A stretch of DNA of 64,000 bases from Pseudoalteromonas sp. MMG010 (GCF_018100905.1 NZ_JAGJEG010000012.1:1-64000), one strand, 5' to 3'. Counted from the first letter of the stretch, positions 44,357 through 53,184 are shown. Program-made: numbers and translations. Notes: generated by a model not told the origin, from the letters alone.

Positions 44357-44473
44357 GTAGGACGCCTGATGGGTCCTATGAAAAACCAATTAAGTTTAAT
44401 TTTTAATTTTTTGTCTAACTTGTTCAACCGAAAAGTTTTGACAAATATATCGCTTAAATATGAGGATATTATT
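44357..44473 (+). promoter_or_regulatory. Long hsp20 5' leader, candidate RNA thermometer
   Basis: The leader holds a hairpin TAGGAC/GTCCTA (44358-44377), AU-rich stretches, and a weak terminal hairpin in which AATATATC (44451-44458) can pair with the GGATATT that includes the ribosome binding site GAGGA at about 44462-44466. ibpA-type genes in gammaproteobacteria use ROSE thermometers of similar length; the exact ROSE consensus was not seen. Confidence 0.5.
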
Positions 44474-44920
44474 ATGCGTACAGTCGATCTATCACCACTT
44501 TATCGTTCATTCATTGGCTTTGACCACCTTGCATCTTTAATGGATGCGGCCGCTCGAACCGATAAGCAACCAAGTTTTCCTCCATACAATATCGAAGCAC
44601 TCGATAATGATAAATACCGAATTACAATGGCCGTTGCTGGGTTTAGCGAAAACGAATTAAGTATTGAGTCTGAAAATAATACTTTGAAAGTCTCTGGTAC
44701 TAAGGCAAATAAAGATGAAAATAGCGAACGTAAATTTATTCATCAAGGCATTGCAGAACGCAATTTTGAACGAAAATTTCAGTTAGGAGATCACGTTAAA
44801 GTACTAGCCGCAGGGCTTGAAAATGGCTTGCTAAGTATTGATTTAGAGCGTGAGATACCTGAGGCATTAAAACCTCGAAAAATACAAATTGGCGCTGGTA
44901 ACCTAATAGAAGGAAAGTAA
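44474..44920 (+). CDS. ibpA: Small heat shock protein, Hsp20/IbpA family
   Basis: A 148-residue alpha-crystallin-type chaperone. The N-terminus RTVDLSPLYRSFIGFDHL is the typical IbpA start, so the ATG at 44474 is used rather than the upstream frame, which is leader. The crystallin domain covers about 35-125 (YNIEALDNDKYRITMAVAGFSENEL, AERNFERKFQLGDHV, AAGLENGLLSIDLEREIPE). It binds unfolding proteins at heat shock and hands them to ClpB/DnaK. It is a single gene with its own heat-shock promoter and terminator. Confidence 0.93.
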   Translation: MRTVDLSPLYRSFIGFDHLASLMDAAARTDKQPSFPPYNIEALDNDKYRITMAVAGFSENELSIESENNTLKVSGTKANKDENSERKFIHQGIAERNFERKFQLGDHVKVLAAGLENGLLSIDLEREIPEALKPRKIQIGAGNLIEGK

Positions 44921-44953
44921 AACCAGTACACTGATTCTCCCCTTATAGTGTTA

Positions 44954-44987
44954 AACCCGCAGCTGTGAAAATAGTTGCGGGTTTTTT
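44954..44987. terminator. Terminator between hsp20 and cytochrome c'
   Basis: AACCCGCA (44954-44961) / TGCGGGTT (44976-44983) with a T run. It serves hsp20 and lies 7 bases from the convergent cytochrome stop. Confidence 0.85.
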
Positions 44988-44993
44988 ATATTT

Positions 44994-45446
44994 TTAATCT
45001 TTAAATTGTTTGTGACAATCTTTACAGCCTTTAGCCCATGCACCAAATGCTTTTCCAATTTTAGCTTTTTCGCCAGTTTGCGCAGCAAGTGCTAATTTAT
45101 CGGCGTTTTCAGCAAATGCAGCGGCTTTTTTTACAAATGCTTCATTTTCGCTCCAAATAGCAGCAAGGGCTGAAGTATCGCCTTTATCAGTGCCAGCATA
45201 AAATGCTTCCCATGGCATTTTAGATAATGCAGCGGCATTATTTGCACGCATTTTAAATTGTTCTGCATCAAAAGGTACTTTGCCTTTTAGCATGGCACCC
45301 ATATCACCAATTTGTACCGAAATCATAGAAAATGCAGCTTGGCGGTACTTAATCGCATCGCTTGGTTCTTTAAATGCGGTGTTTGCAGATACGCTAAGTG
45401 CGCATGTAGATAGTAAAATACCCGTAATAAGTTGTTTTATTTTCAT
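44994..45446 (-). CDS. Cytochrome c' (class II c-type cytochrome)
   Basis: A 150-residue periplasmic protein with a signal peptide ending SVSA at about 21. It is a helical protein with the heme-attachment site CKDCH near the C-terminus (about 143-147), as in class II cytochromes c'. The start at 45446 (MKIKQLITG) follows GGAT; the longer frame is not needed. Cytochromes c' bind NO or CO and take part in nitrosative-stress tolerance or electron transfer. No partner gene such as a cytochrome b561 lies next to it. Confidence 0.92.
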   Translation of the reverse strand: MKIKQLITGILLSTCALSVSANTAFKEPSDAIKYRQAAFSMISVQIGDMGAMLKGKVPFDAEQFKMRANNAAALSKMPWEAFYAGTDKGDTSALAAIWSENEAFVKKAAAFAENADKLALAAQTGEKAKIGKAFGAWAKGCKDCHKQFKD

Positions 45447-45539
45447 GTTTATTATCCTGTAAATGATTCTCGACTCTACCATTTGTATATGAGGGAGTGC
45501 TTTAATTCAAGAAAAAGTCGTTCAATCAACAAATATCTA

Positions 45540-46010
45540 TTATTCACTGGTATCTATATCGGCAAATATCATGCCTCGGCGCATACTTCGGGTTGCTAAA
45601 AACACTTCGCCTAATAATGATAAAAATGAGCAAATAAGTAAGGCCATTGCAATCACAAAGCAACTACCAATGGTGATCCCTAAATTAACAGATTGTATAT
45701 GTGATAAAAAAAGCAGCATAACAACAGCTGAGACTAAAAGTGCACTTAATACGCTCATACTAAAGGCGATATGAATACACCGCGAACGCTTTAATAACGC
45801 GCGTAATTCGGTGGTGAGCGAGTGGTTAAATTCTTCATCTAGGCTTACTTTTAATTTGCGCTCAAGCTGGCGGGCTCTATCGGTAATACGTGCCAAGCGA
45901 TTTGAAAGAACACCGAGTGTTGCAGCAATACCTGTAATTAAAAAAACCGGTGCAACGGCGGTTTGTATTACTTTTGCCATGGTTAAAATGTTGATGACTT
46001 CGTTATTCAT
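45540..46010 (-). CDS. DUF2721 membrane protein
   Basis: A 156-residue protein with hydrophobic segments at about 12-35, 75-100 and 108-135. An Arg-rich cytoplasmic segment (VLSNRLARITDRARQLERKL) near residue 45 is the signature of DUF2721. The start at 46010 follows AGAGGG, which is better than the in-frame codon 18 bases upstream. The function is unknown. Confidence 0.87.
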   Translation of the reverse strand: MNNEVINILTMAKVIQTAVAPVFLITGIAATLGVLSNRLARITDRARQLERKLKVSLDEEFNHSLTTELRALLKRSRCIHIAFSMSVLSALLVSAVVMLLFLSHIQSVNLGITIGSCFVIAMALLICSFLSLLGEVFLATRSMRRGMIFADIDTSE

Positions 46011-46194
46011 TTTCCCTCTTACAATCAAATATAAAATTGGTACATAAAATTATAGATTATCTGAGATTGACGTGTGATGAAAACGATAAAAATTAATTTT
46101 TACATAGCTTCACAAATATCATTACGAAAGCACATTCTTTTAGGTATATTAAATTTAAAATCACACGATAATAATATAATAAGGATTTGACCTG

Positions 46195-48396
46195 ATGAAG
46201 CACGCCTCTTTTACTCTTACTGCTTTAACTATTGCGGTGTTAGCGGGTTGTAGCGAAGCCCCTACAGAGACTAAAAACACCCAAATAAACACTCAAACAG
46301 ATACTGAAAAAACGACGATGCAAGCACAAAAAATAGTAGACGCAGTTGCGCCAATAGCAAAAAAAGTACCTCATGAAATGACTATCCATGGCGATACCCG
46401 AGTGGATAACTATTACTGGATGCGAGACGACGAGCGCAAAGCTGCTGATGTTATTAACTACCTTGAGGCCGAAAATACCTATACCGATGCCATGCTTGCG
46501 CATACCGAAACGTTCCAAAGTGAGTTGTTTGAAGAATTAAAAGGGCGTATTCAAAAAGACGATGATTCGGTACCTATTAAAAGAGGTGACTATTTTTATT
46601 CATCGCAAACACGTGGTGATAACGAATACCCGGTATATGTAAGAAGTAGTGATTTTAAAGGCAGTGATCTAACTGTGATTTTAGATGTAAATGAACTTGC
46701 TAAAAGCCATGATTATTACGCTGTGAGTCGTTTATCAGTAAGCACTAATGGCAATTTAATGGCCTATGGTGAAGATACTGTAAGCCGTCGTATTTACACG
46801 ATAAAAGTAAAAGATTTAACGTCAGGTAAGTTACTAGAAGAAACCCTTGAGGGGACAAATGGCGGGGTTGTTTGGGCAAACGATAATAAAACTTTTTATT
46901 ACATTAAAAAAGATTTACAAACCCTGCTGGGCTATCAAGTTTATCGCCATACGTTAGGCACGCCTCAAAGTGATGATGAGCTTATTTACGAGGAAACGGA
47001 TAGCAGCTATTACATGGGCTTGAGTAAAAGCAAAGATGGCTCTGAGATTTATATTTGGCATAGCAGCACTGCGGCTTCGGGCATGTCGGTATTAAGTGCA
47101 GATGATGCTAAAGCGATGCCTAAGCGTTTTATTGAACGTGAAGCCGATCTTGAATACAGCATCTCTAAACTGGGTAATACTTATTATATTGTCACTAACT
47201 TAAATGCGGTTAACTTTCAGCTGATGAAAGTGGAGGCAGATAAAGCGCACGATAAAGCTAATTGGCAGAGTGTTATTGCTCCACGTGATGATGTGAAGCT
47301 TGAAGATATTGATTTATTTAACGATTATTTAGTTTATCAAGAGCGTGAAATGGGGCAGTCACGCCTAGTTGTACGCCATTTAACAACCGGCGAAGAGCAA
47401 GTATTAGGCTTTAACGATAGTGCATATACGATTGCAAGTTACGGTAATAACGACATAAATGCTGATACGCTACGCGTTTATTATAGCAGCATGACGACAC
47501 CGTCGACCTCTTACGATATTGAGCTAAAAACCGGTAAAAAAGAGCAGCTTAAACAGCAGGTTGTTTTAGGTGACTTTAACGCGGATAACTATGCCTCTGA
47601 GCGTATTTTTATCAGTGCTCGTGATGGTGTTAAAGTACCTGTTAGCTTGGTATACCGTAAAGATTCGTTTAAAAAAGACGGCACTAATGCGTTATTGCAA
47701 TATGGTTATGGCTCATATGGGGCAACCATCGATCCTACTTTTTCGAGTGCTCGACTGAGCTTATTAGACCGAGGCTTTGTATTTGCTATTGCACATATAC
47801 GTGGTTCACAAATGCTAGGTCGTCCATGGTATGAAGACGGTAAATTATTTAATAAAAAGAATACCTTTAATGACTTTGTTGATGTGACTAAATCGCTGGT
47901 TGAGCAAGGCTATGGTGCAAAAGACGAAATATTCGCTTTAGGCGGCAGCGCGGGAGGGTTATTAATGGGGGCGGTTGCAAACCAAGCGCCCGAATTATAC
48001 AAAGGAATGGTTGCTGCTGTGCCATTTGTTGATGTCGTGACGACGATGCTTGATGCGAGTATTCCGCTGACTACAAACGAGTATGGTGAGTGGGGTAACC
48101 CAAATGAGAAAGGCTATTATGATTATATGCTGTCGTACTCACCTTATGATCAAGTGTCGAAGCAAGCATACCCAAATATGTTAGTGACAACCGGTTTACA
48201 TGACTCGCAAGTACAGTATTTTGAGCCTGCTAAATGGGTTGCTAAGCTGCGTGATTATAAAACCGATAACAATAAGTTATTGTTTAAAATAGATATGGAA
48301 GCAGGGCATGGAGGGGCATCGGGTCGCTTTAAGCGATTAGAAGATACCGCACTTAATTATGCCTTTATGCTTGATTTAGCCGGTATTAAAAAATAA
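46195..48396 (+). CDS. ptrB: Oligopeptidase B (S9A) with lipoprotein signal
   Basis: A 733-residue S9 peptidase. Residues 1-19 form a lipoprotein signal (AVLAGC), followed by a Thr/Gln-rich linker. The propeller covers about 60-440 and begins with the family motif VDNYYWMRDDER. The alpha/beta-hydrolase domain has the nucleophile GGSAGGLLMGAVANQ (about 584-598), Asp in GLHDSQVQY, and His in MEAGHGGASGRF. Oligopeptidase B cleaves after Lys or Arg in short peptides. E. coli PtrB is cytosolic; a lipid-anchored copy points to periplasmic peptide trimming. Confidence 0.9.
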   Translation: MKHASFTLTALTIAVLAGCSEAPTETKNTQINTQTDTEKTTMQAQKIVDAVAPIAKKVPHEMTIHGDTRVDNYYWMRDDERKAADVINYLEAENTYTDAMLAHTETFQSELFEELKGRIQKDDDSVPIKRGDYFYSSQTRGDNEYPVYVRSSDFKGSDLTVILDVNELAKSHDYYAVSRLSVSTNGNLMAYGEDTVSRRIYTIKVKDLTSGKLLEETLEGTNGGVVWANDNKTFYYIKKDLQTLLGYQVYRHTLGTPQSDDELIYEETDSSYYMGLSKSKDGSEIYIWHSSTAASGMSVLSADDAKAMPKRFIEREADLEYSISKLGNTYYIVTNLNAVNFQLMKVEADKAHDKANWQSVIAPRDDVKLEDIDLFNDYLVYQEREMGQSRLVVRHLTTGEEQVLGFNDSAYTIASYGNNDINADTLRVYYSSMTTPSTSYDIELKTGKKEQLKQQVVLGDFNADNYASERIFISARDGVKVPVSLVYRKDSFKKDGTNALLQYGYGSYGATIDPTFSSARLSLLDRGFVFAIAHIRGSQMLGRPWYEDGKLFNKKNTFNDFVDVTKSLVEQGYGAKDEIFALGGSAGGLLMGAVANQAPELYKGMVAAVPFVDVVTTMLDASIPLTTNEYGEWGNPNEKGYYDYMLSYSPYDQVSKQAYPNMLVTTGLHDSQVQYFEPAKWVAKLRDYKTDNNKLLFKIDMEAGHGGASGRFKRLEDTALNYAFMLDLAGIKK

Positions 48397-48418
48397 CGAC
48401 TAAATAGTTAAACATGGC

Positions 48419-48447
48419 AAAGGTGCTTTACGAAAGCACCTTTTTTT
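48419..48447. terminator. Bidirectional terminator at the ptrB/kinase convergence
   Basis: AAAGGTGCTT / AAGCACCTTT around TACG with a T run. It also encodes the last residues of the minus-strand histidine kinase, whose stop is at 48428. Confidence 0.85.
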
Positions 48448-49915
48448 GTGGCAAGTTAAAGGTAAATAAAGTGCCTTTGCCGAGTGTACTTTTCACTTGG
48501 ATTTCACTATCCATTAATTGCAGTAAACCTTTACAAATGGCAAGCCCTAATCCACCTTGCTGGCGTCCTTCATTGTTTGAGTTAGAAGCTTGATAGTGTG
48601 GGTTAAAAATAGCGTGTAACTCGTCTTCTTTGATACCGATACCGGTATCGGCAACATTAACAAATAGTTGTTGTTCGTCGTTTTTATGCACTTGCACAGC
48701 GATACTACCGCCTTTGGGAGTGTGGCGAATTGCATTATCGATTAAGTTACTCAGTACGCGTTCGAGTTTTGCTATATCAGCAAATACAGGAAAATCACAA
48801 ATTGCTGGCTCTACCGATAAATTAATTCCTTTGTTTTCTGCGGTAATACTAAATTTGGCAATACAGTCATAAATTAATTCGCCTAAGTTAAAGGTTTCTT
48901 TATGAATATTAATATCGCCGTTTTCTAAATGAGCTAATTCAAAAATTTGTTCAATAAGTTGTTTTAATTGCTCGCAGTTATTTAATGATACGTGTAAATA
49001 CTCTTGCTGCTCTGTAGGGCTTAGTTGGTTGAGCGATTGGCTCATCACTTCTAAAAATCCTTGCAATGATGCAAGTGGGGTGCGTAAATCATGAGATAAA
49101 TGAGTAAGTAGCTCTTTGCGTTGTTTGTCACTTTGCTCTAACGCTTTAAATTGCTCATTAATACGCGTAAGCATGGCTTGAATACTGCGTTCTAAGGTAT
49201 GTACTTCGTTGTTTTTTTGATGTGAAAACTGACTTAACTGGGTGTCGGTTAAGGTGTAATCTTTGGCTTCTATTTCGCTTACTTTATTGGCTAAACGTTG
49301 TAATGGGTTGGTAAAAAAGCGCAATAAAATCAGCATGGCTATCATTAAAAATAATAACGCTGAACCGAGCCATAAAGCAGTAAGCCAAAGTTGGTCGTTA
49401 CTTTTTATATTATTTAAAGAGGTATCGTATGCTTCGCCACCAATAATAACGTACAAATACCCTTGTAGCTGATTGTGATTAAACACCGGGGCTGCAGAAA
49501 ATATTTTTGTCTCGTTGGTGTTTCGAGGGTTATCACCATACACGGGAGCGCTGCTCGCTCCATTAATTAATTTTTTTACAGGCTCTAAATTAATATGACT
49601 GCGCTTTACTTTCCCAGGCTCTGCTGAGTATGTAAGGATTTGTCCGTGAGTATCCACAAAATAAAATTCAAACGCTGGGCCTAAAATCATTAAGGTATGA
49701 AATAGGTTTTCTAGCGCATTGTAATCATATACCCCTTCTTTTATTAAAGGGTTATCTTGTACTAAATGTTCAGCTAATGATAAATGTAAGTTTTGCTCGG
49801 CATGATGTTTTGAGGTGAGCTCTAATTGCTTGCTCCAGTTATAAACAATAACGCATATAAAGCAAAATATAATAACAATAGAAAGTGATAGTTTTTGATA
49901 CAAAGAAAACTTCAT
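48428..49915 (-). CDS. Sensor histidine kinase of the spondin operon
   Basis: A 495-residue kinase with a membrane segment at about 8-25, a periplasmic sensor at 28-170, and a second membrane segment at about 175-198. A HAMP region follows, then the H-box LLTHLSHDLRTPLASLQG (about 270-287), N-box NLIDNAIRHT and G boxes DTGIGIKED and GGLGLAICKGLL. It phosphorylates the adjacent OmpR-type regulator, from which it is separated by 10 bases. The pair follows two spondin-domain protein genes on the same strand, so the kinase may sense the envelope state those proteins create (inference). Confidence 0.9.
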   Translation of the reverse strand: MKFSLYQKLSLSIVIIFCFICVIVYNWSKQLELTSKHHAEQNLHLSLAEHLVQDNPLIKEGVYDYNALENLFHTLMILGPAFEFYFVDTHGQILTYSAEPGKVKRSHINLEPVKKLINGASSAPVYGDNPRNTNETKIFSAAPVFNHNQLQGYLYVIIGGEAYDTSLNNIKSNDQLWLTALWLGSALLFLMIAMLILLRFFTNPLQRLANKVSEIEAKDYTLTDTQLSQFSHQKNNEVHTLERSIQAMLTRINEQFKALEQSDKQRKELLTHLSHDLRTPLASLQGFLEVMSQSLNQLSPTEQQEYLHVSLNNCEQLKQLIEQIFELAHLENGDINIHKETFNLGELIYDCIAKFSITAENKGINLSVEPAICDFPVFADIAKLERVLSNLIDNAIRHTPKGGSIAVQVHKNDEQQLFVNVADTGIGIKEDELHAIFNPHYQASNSNNEGRQQGGLGLAICKGLLQLMDSEIQVKSTLGKGTLFTFNLPQKKVLS

Positions 49916-49925
49916 TATTAAAGCC

Positions 49926-50654
49926 TTAGCTTGTTAATTGACTTGGATTTAGCTTGTAGCCCACGCCCCAGACTGTTTCAATACAAGGGCCTTGGTGATG
50001 AAGCTCTAACTTGGCGCGTAAGCGATTTATATGTGAGTTTACAGTGTGTTCATAACCACTGTGTTGGTATCCCCAAACTTTATCGAGTAACTGTTGGCGG
50101 CTAAACACATGGTTTGGATGGCGTGCAAAATAAACTAACAAGTCGAATTCGGTGGCGGTTAAATTAAGTGCTTGTTTATCTAAGTAAACTTGATGGGAAC
50201 TAAACGCGATATGTAATAAGCCAATATCAAGAGTTTGCTCGTTGTCTGTGGTGACGCTTTCGGGATTTTGGGCGCTAAGTAATAGTGCACGATGCCTTAA
50301 TTGTGTTTTTACTCTTGCTTGTAATTCTCTGGCAAAAAAAGGCTTACAAATATAATCATCTGCTCCCATTTCTAAACCAATGACACGGTCCATGTCACTG
50401 CTTAATGCGGTGAGTAAAATGACCGAAATAGCCGGGTAATGTTCTTTTATTTTACGACATAAACTCAGTCCATCCATTTGTGGTAGATTTATATCGAGTA
50501 AAATTAAGCCATAAGGCTGTTTGGCGATTCTTTTTAGTGCAAGTTCGGCACTCACAACATGGTCAACATGTAAATTAAGTGCTGATAATTGTGTTGTTAT
50601 TAGTTGACCTATTTCTCTGTCGTCTTCGACTACCAGAATTTTTTCGTGACGCAT
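49926..50654 (-). CDS. OmpR/PhoB-type response regulator of the spondin operon
   Basis: A 242-residue regulator. The receiver domain has acidic residues in VVEDDREIG, phospho-acceptor Asp in LILLDINLPQMDG (about 55) and Lys in ICKPFFARE (about 105). The winged helix covers about 145-238 (LNLTATEFDLLVYFARHPNHVFSR, GYEHTVNSHINRLRAKL). OmpR-family proteins bind direct repeats spaced near 11 bp; such repeats occur upstream of the first spondin gene at 52221-52247. It is the third gene of a four-gene run. Confidence 0.92.
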   Translation of the reverse strand: MRHEKILVVEDDREIGQLITTQLSALNLHVDHVVSAELALKRIAKQPYGLILLDINLPQMDGLSLCRKIKEHYPAISVILLTALSSDMDRVIGLEMGADDYICKPFFARELQARVKTQLRHRALLLSAQNPESVTTDNEQTLDIGLLHIAFSSHQVYLDKQALNLTATEFDLLVYFARHPNHVFSRQQLLDKVWGYQHSGYEHTVNSHINRLRAKLELHHQGPCIETVWGVGYKLNPSQLTS

Positions 50655-50718
50655 GTATTACCTCGTAAAAAAAAGGGGACATCCGTGTCTCTCCACTTCC
50701 CCATTACAAGCTGGTATT

Positions 50719-51447
50719 TTACTGTGTACGCGTAACAACTATTTTAGACACTGGATTATCAAACTTTTGATCTGCACCTAGTGCAGAGGTTACTAAACCA
50801 TCTTGGTTTGACACAATGCCTGGATGCATCGTGATCACATCGTTAATATCGTCACGTAATTCGTTAAACCCTTCACCGCCTGCGGCAGGGCCCGGCACAG
50901 TTTCAGCTGTTTCTGTATTTGCTTCAGTACCTGCATCATAAGCAAATGTGGTGTTCGAAATTGACTCACCTACCGCTAATGAAGATACATCTACAGAACT
51001 AAGACCGGTAAAAGCATCATTTGTATTCCCAAGCATGGCTGCAAATGACAAATTAAGTGTTTCAAGTGCTTCTGTTGTAATAACAACGCTTGTTGTTTCG
51101 CCTGGTGTAATTGCACCTTCAGCTGATGCACTTGCTAATGCCGAGCTAAAAGCAAGGTATTCTTCGTTTGCACCACTTTCTGCTAGCATTTCTAAACCAA
51201 CAGAGGCGCTAGTACCAAACATCCATGGCGCTTCGGTTTCAAAAGCAATAACCGATAACGGTGATAAAGGTTGGCCAGCCGTTAAATTACTAAATGTAAT
51301 TGTAAACTCGCTCATTACTGGTGCTGGTTCAACAACGTCCACGACTTCAGGAACACTGTCGTTATTATCGTTGTCGCTACAAGCAGCAAGTGTGGCTGCC
51401 AGCATTAGTACCAGCGCGCTTTTCTTAAAATGATTAGTAGATGACAT
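50719..51447 (-). CDS. Spondin-domain lipoprotein
   Basis: A 242-residue protein with a lipoprotein signal (LAATLAAC, Cys about 22) and an acidic linker (DNDNNDSVPE). The spondin_N-like domain covers about 45-240: SEFTITFSNLTAGQPLSPLSVIAFET, ending in AYDAGTEANTE and MHPGI. Bacterial spondin proteins are secreted or surface-anchored and poorly studied; the eukaryotic F-spondin domain is adhesive and binds calcium. It lies 10 bases after a second spondin gene and upstream of a two-component pair. Confidence 0.82.
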   Translation of the reverse strand: MSSTNHFKKSALVLMLAATLAACSDNDNNDSVPEVVDVVEPAPVMSEFTITFSNLTAGQPLSPLSVIAFETEAPWMFGTSASVGLEMLAESGANEEYLAFSSALASASAEGAITPGETTSVVITTEALETLNLSFAAMLGNTNDAFTGLSSVDVSSLAVGESISNTTFAYDAGTEANTETAETVPGPAAGGEGFNELRDDINDVITMHPGIVSNQDGLVTSALGADQKFDNPVSKIVVTRTQ

Positions 51448-51457
51448 GGGAGCACTC

Positions 51458-52159
51458 CTACTTAACTGTAACGGTTAATTTAGCAACTGGGTTTAACCAT
51501 CTATGTACTGTATTGTCTAAATCACTGTTACCTGCTTCTAGCTCGTCATCACCTAAACTACCTGGGTGAATATGAACCATTGTATTTGTATCGGCTATAA
51601 TAACACCGCTACCGCCTGTACCTGCATCACCACCTGGTGCCGCTGGAATGCCCAGTACGCCTGGCGCGCCTGAACCTTCAACAACAAGCTCATTATTTGC
51701 TTCTGTACCTGCGTCATAACCATTTAAATATACTGTGTATGTACCGGCTTCTGTTGGTATTTTCCAACTATCAAGACCTACAAAGCCATCGTTTGTTGGT
51801 AATAGCATTGCCGTTAGTGACAAGTATTCATTGCCATCGGTGGTCATTAATTCTGCAGAGGCAGATGTTGCTGGTGCTAGTAAGCCTGCAGCTGGGTTTT
51901 CAACTACATCACTATTTGACGCGGTTGCTTGTGTAACAAGCGCTGAAATATCACCGCCTTCAGCCATTGCTTGAAGTGCTGTTGATGCTTCTGTTGCTAC
52001 TTCAAATAATTTATCTTCACTGTCATGTGCAGTGATTAAAACTGGGGTAAAGTACAAACCTTTTGTTAGGTTAGTAAACTCAACTTCTAGCTCTGCTGCA
52101 AGAGTTGATTGGCTTGCTACTGCAAGTAAAGTTGCCATTGTTAATGTTGAAGCTTTCAT
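51458..52159 (-). CDS. Secreted spondin-domain protein
   Basis: A 233-residue protein with a signal peptide ending TLAA at about 22. The spondin_N domain fills the rest: ELEVEFTNLTKGLYFTPVLITAHD at the start, LYLNGYDAGTEANNE-like and MVHIHPGSLGDDELEAG near the end. The AYDAGTEAN/GYDAGTEAN turn is shared with the neighbouring lipoprotein paralogue. A Gly/Ala/Pro-rich insert (GAPGVLGIPAAPGGDAGTGG) is present near residue 175. It is first in the operon, just downstream of three 11-bp direct repeats, so it is likely strongly regulated. Confidence 0.82.
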   Translation of the reverse strand: MKASTLTMATLLAVASQSTLAAELEVEFTNLTKGLYFTPVLITAHDSEDKLFEVATEASTALQAMAEGGDISALVTQATASNSDVVENPAAGLLAPATSASAELMTTDGNEYLSLTAMLLPTNDGFVGLDSWKIPTEAGTYTVYLNGYDAGTEANNELVVEGSGAPGVLGIPAAPGGDAGTGGSGVIIADTNTMVHIHPGSLGDDELEAGNSDLDNTVHRWLNPVAKLTVTVK

Positions 52160-52218
52160 TTTTTATTTCCTGTAATTGATGGTTCGAGTGTAAGTATCGA
52201 ATAGCAACCTCAAGAAAC

Positions 52219-52248
52219 TCTCACAAAGTTATCACATTTTTATCACAA
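52219..52248 (-). promoter_or_regulatory. Three direct repeats at 11-bp spacing; likely response-regulator binding site
   Basis: TCACA recurs at 52221, 52232 and 52243, two of them within TTATCACA (52229-52236 and 52240-52247). Exact 11-bp periodicity is the usual layout for OmpR/PhoB-type tandem binding. The site lies 60-90 bases upstream of the first spondin gene. An opposite-strand TGTGATA is at 52270-52276, and a small AAAGTGC/GCACTTT hairpin lies at 52286-52310. Confidence 0.7.
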
Positions 52249-52389
52249 CTATTTTTACTGTGAATTGTTTGTGATATGACAAAGTAAAGTGCAAGTAAAA
52301 CAAGCACTTTATGCACTAACTATATTCAGCTTAGATTTTTATATGGTATGGTATTTTGGCTTTGTATTTTATTTTTTTAACAAGGGCTT

Positions 52390-52824
52390 ATGCTATACCT
52401 TACGCTTTTTTTAACCGCACTTGTGTCGGCTACTTTATTACCCAGCTCATCAGAAGTGTTAATGACAACCATGATAACCCAAGGGCAAGTTAATTTATTT
52501 TGGCTTTGGTGTGTGGCTACGCTGGGCAACGTTTTAGGGAGTTGTATAAATTATTGGCTGGGTACGCAAGTTGTGCGGTTTCAAGATAAAAAATGGTTTC
52601 CGGTATCTGAACAAGCATTAACCAAGGCAAAACAAAACTTTGATAAATATGGTGTGTATAGTTTGTTGTTAGCGTGGGTGCCTATTATTGGCGATCCACT
52701 CACGGTGGTCGGCGGTATATTTAGGGTAAGGTTTGTAATATTTTTAGCGTTAGTCACGTTTAGCAAAGGCGCGCGCTATGTGGCGGTATTGGCCTTTGCT
52801 GTTGGGTTAGATCGGGTTATTTAA
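52390..52824 (+). CDS. yqaA: YqaA family small membrane protein (VTT/DedA-like)
   Basis: A 144-residue inner-membrane protein with the DedA/VTT-like core: SATLLPSSSEVLMTTM near residue 12, LGNVLGSCINYWLG near 45, and the conserved loop KYGVYSLLLAWVPIIGDPLTVVGGIFR near 90-115. YqaA proteins are a short subgroup of the DedA superfamily, which takes part in lipid scrambling and membrane homeostasis. The last 4 bases overlap the convergent folX gene. Confidence 0.88.
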   Translation: MLYLTLFLTALVSATLLPSSSEVLMTTMITQGQVNLFWLWCVATLGNVLGSCINYWLGTQVVRFQDKKWFPVSEQALTKAKQNFDKYGVYSLLLAWVPIIGDPLTVVGGIFRVRFVIFLALVTFSKGARYVAVLAFAVGLDRVI

Positions 52825-53180
52825 CTTTTAAGCCAATCTAATGTCAGTGAAACTGAGTCGGCAAAGCGCAAAGCATGAGGTTTATCAACCCGTGCTTTTG
52901 CATAATGTACGCTAGGATGCGAGTGGCAAATAGCAAGAATTTCAGCAACCAGTTTTTCGAGTAATAAAAAGTGACCTTGCTCAACTAAACGAATGACTTC
53001 TTTTGTGATCACTTTGTAATTTAAAGCTTGCTCTACTTCGTCGCTTGCACATGCTTGATCCCCAGGGTAGTGAATCTCTAAATTAATAATCACATCTTGT
53101 TTTTTTTCGCGTTCATCGGGGTTAAAGCCAATGAATGTTCGTAACCTTAAATTGGTTACATTAATTATTGCATTGGCCAT
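52821..53180 (-). CDS. folX: Dihydroneopterin triphosphate 2'-epimerase
   Basis: A 119-residue enzyme of the FolB/FolX fold. NLRLRTFIGFNPDEREKKQDVIINLEIHYP and ALNYKVITKEVIRLVEQGHFLLLEKL match FolX, including catalytic-region Glu and Lys (ARVDKPHALRFADSVS). It epimerises dihydroneopterin triphosphate to dihydromonapterin triphosphate. The start is 4 bases after the folE stop, in the folM-folE-folX operon, so the product feeds tetrahydromonapterin synthesis. Confidence 0.93.
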   Translation of the reverse strand: MANAIINVTNLRLRTFIGFNPDEREKKQDVIINLEIHYPGDQACASDEVEQALNYKVITKEVIRLVEQGHFLLLEKLVAEILAICHSHPSVHYAKARVDKPHALRFADSVSLTLDWLKS

Positions 53181-53184
53181 TGCG

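Noticed and set aside
50948..51974. Plus-strand frames opposite the spondin genes
   Set aside because: Shadow frames of compositionally biased genes; signal peptides and domains are on the minus strand.
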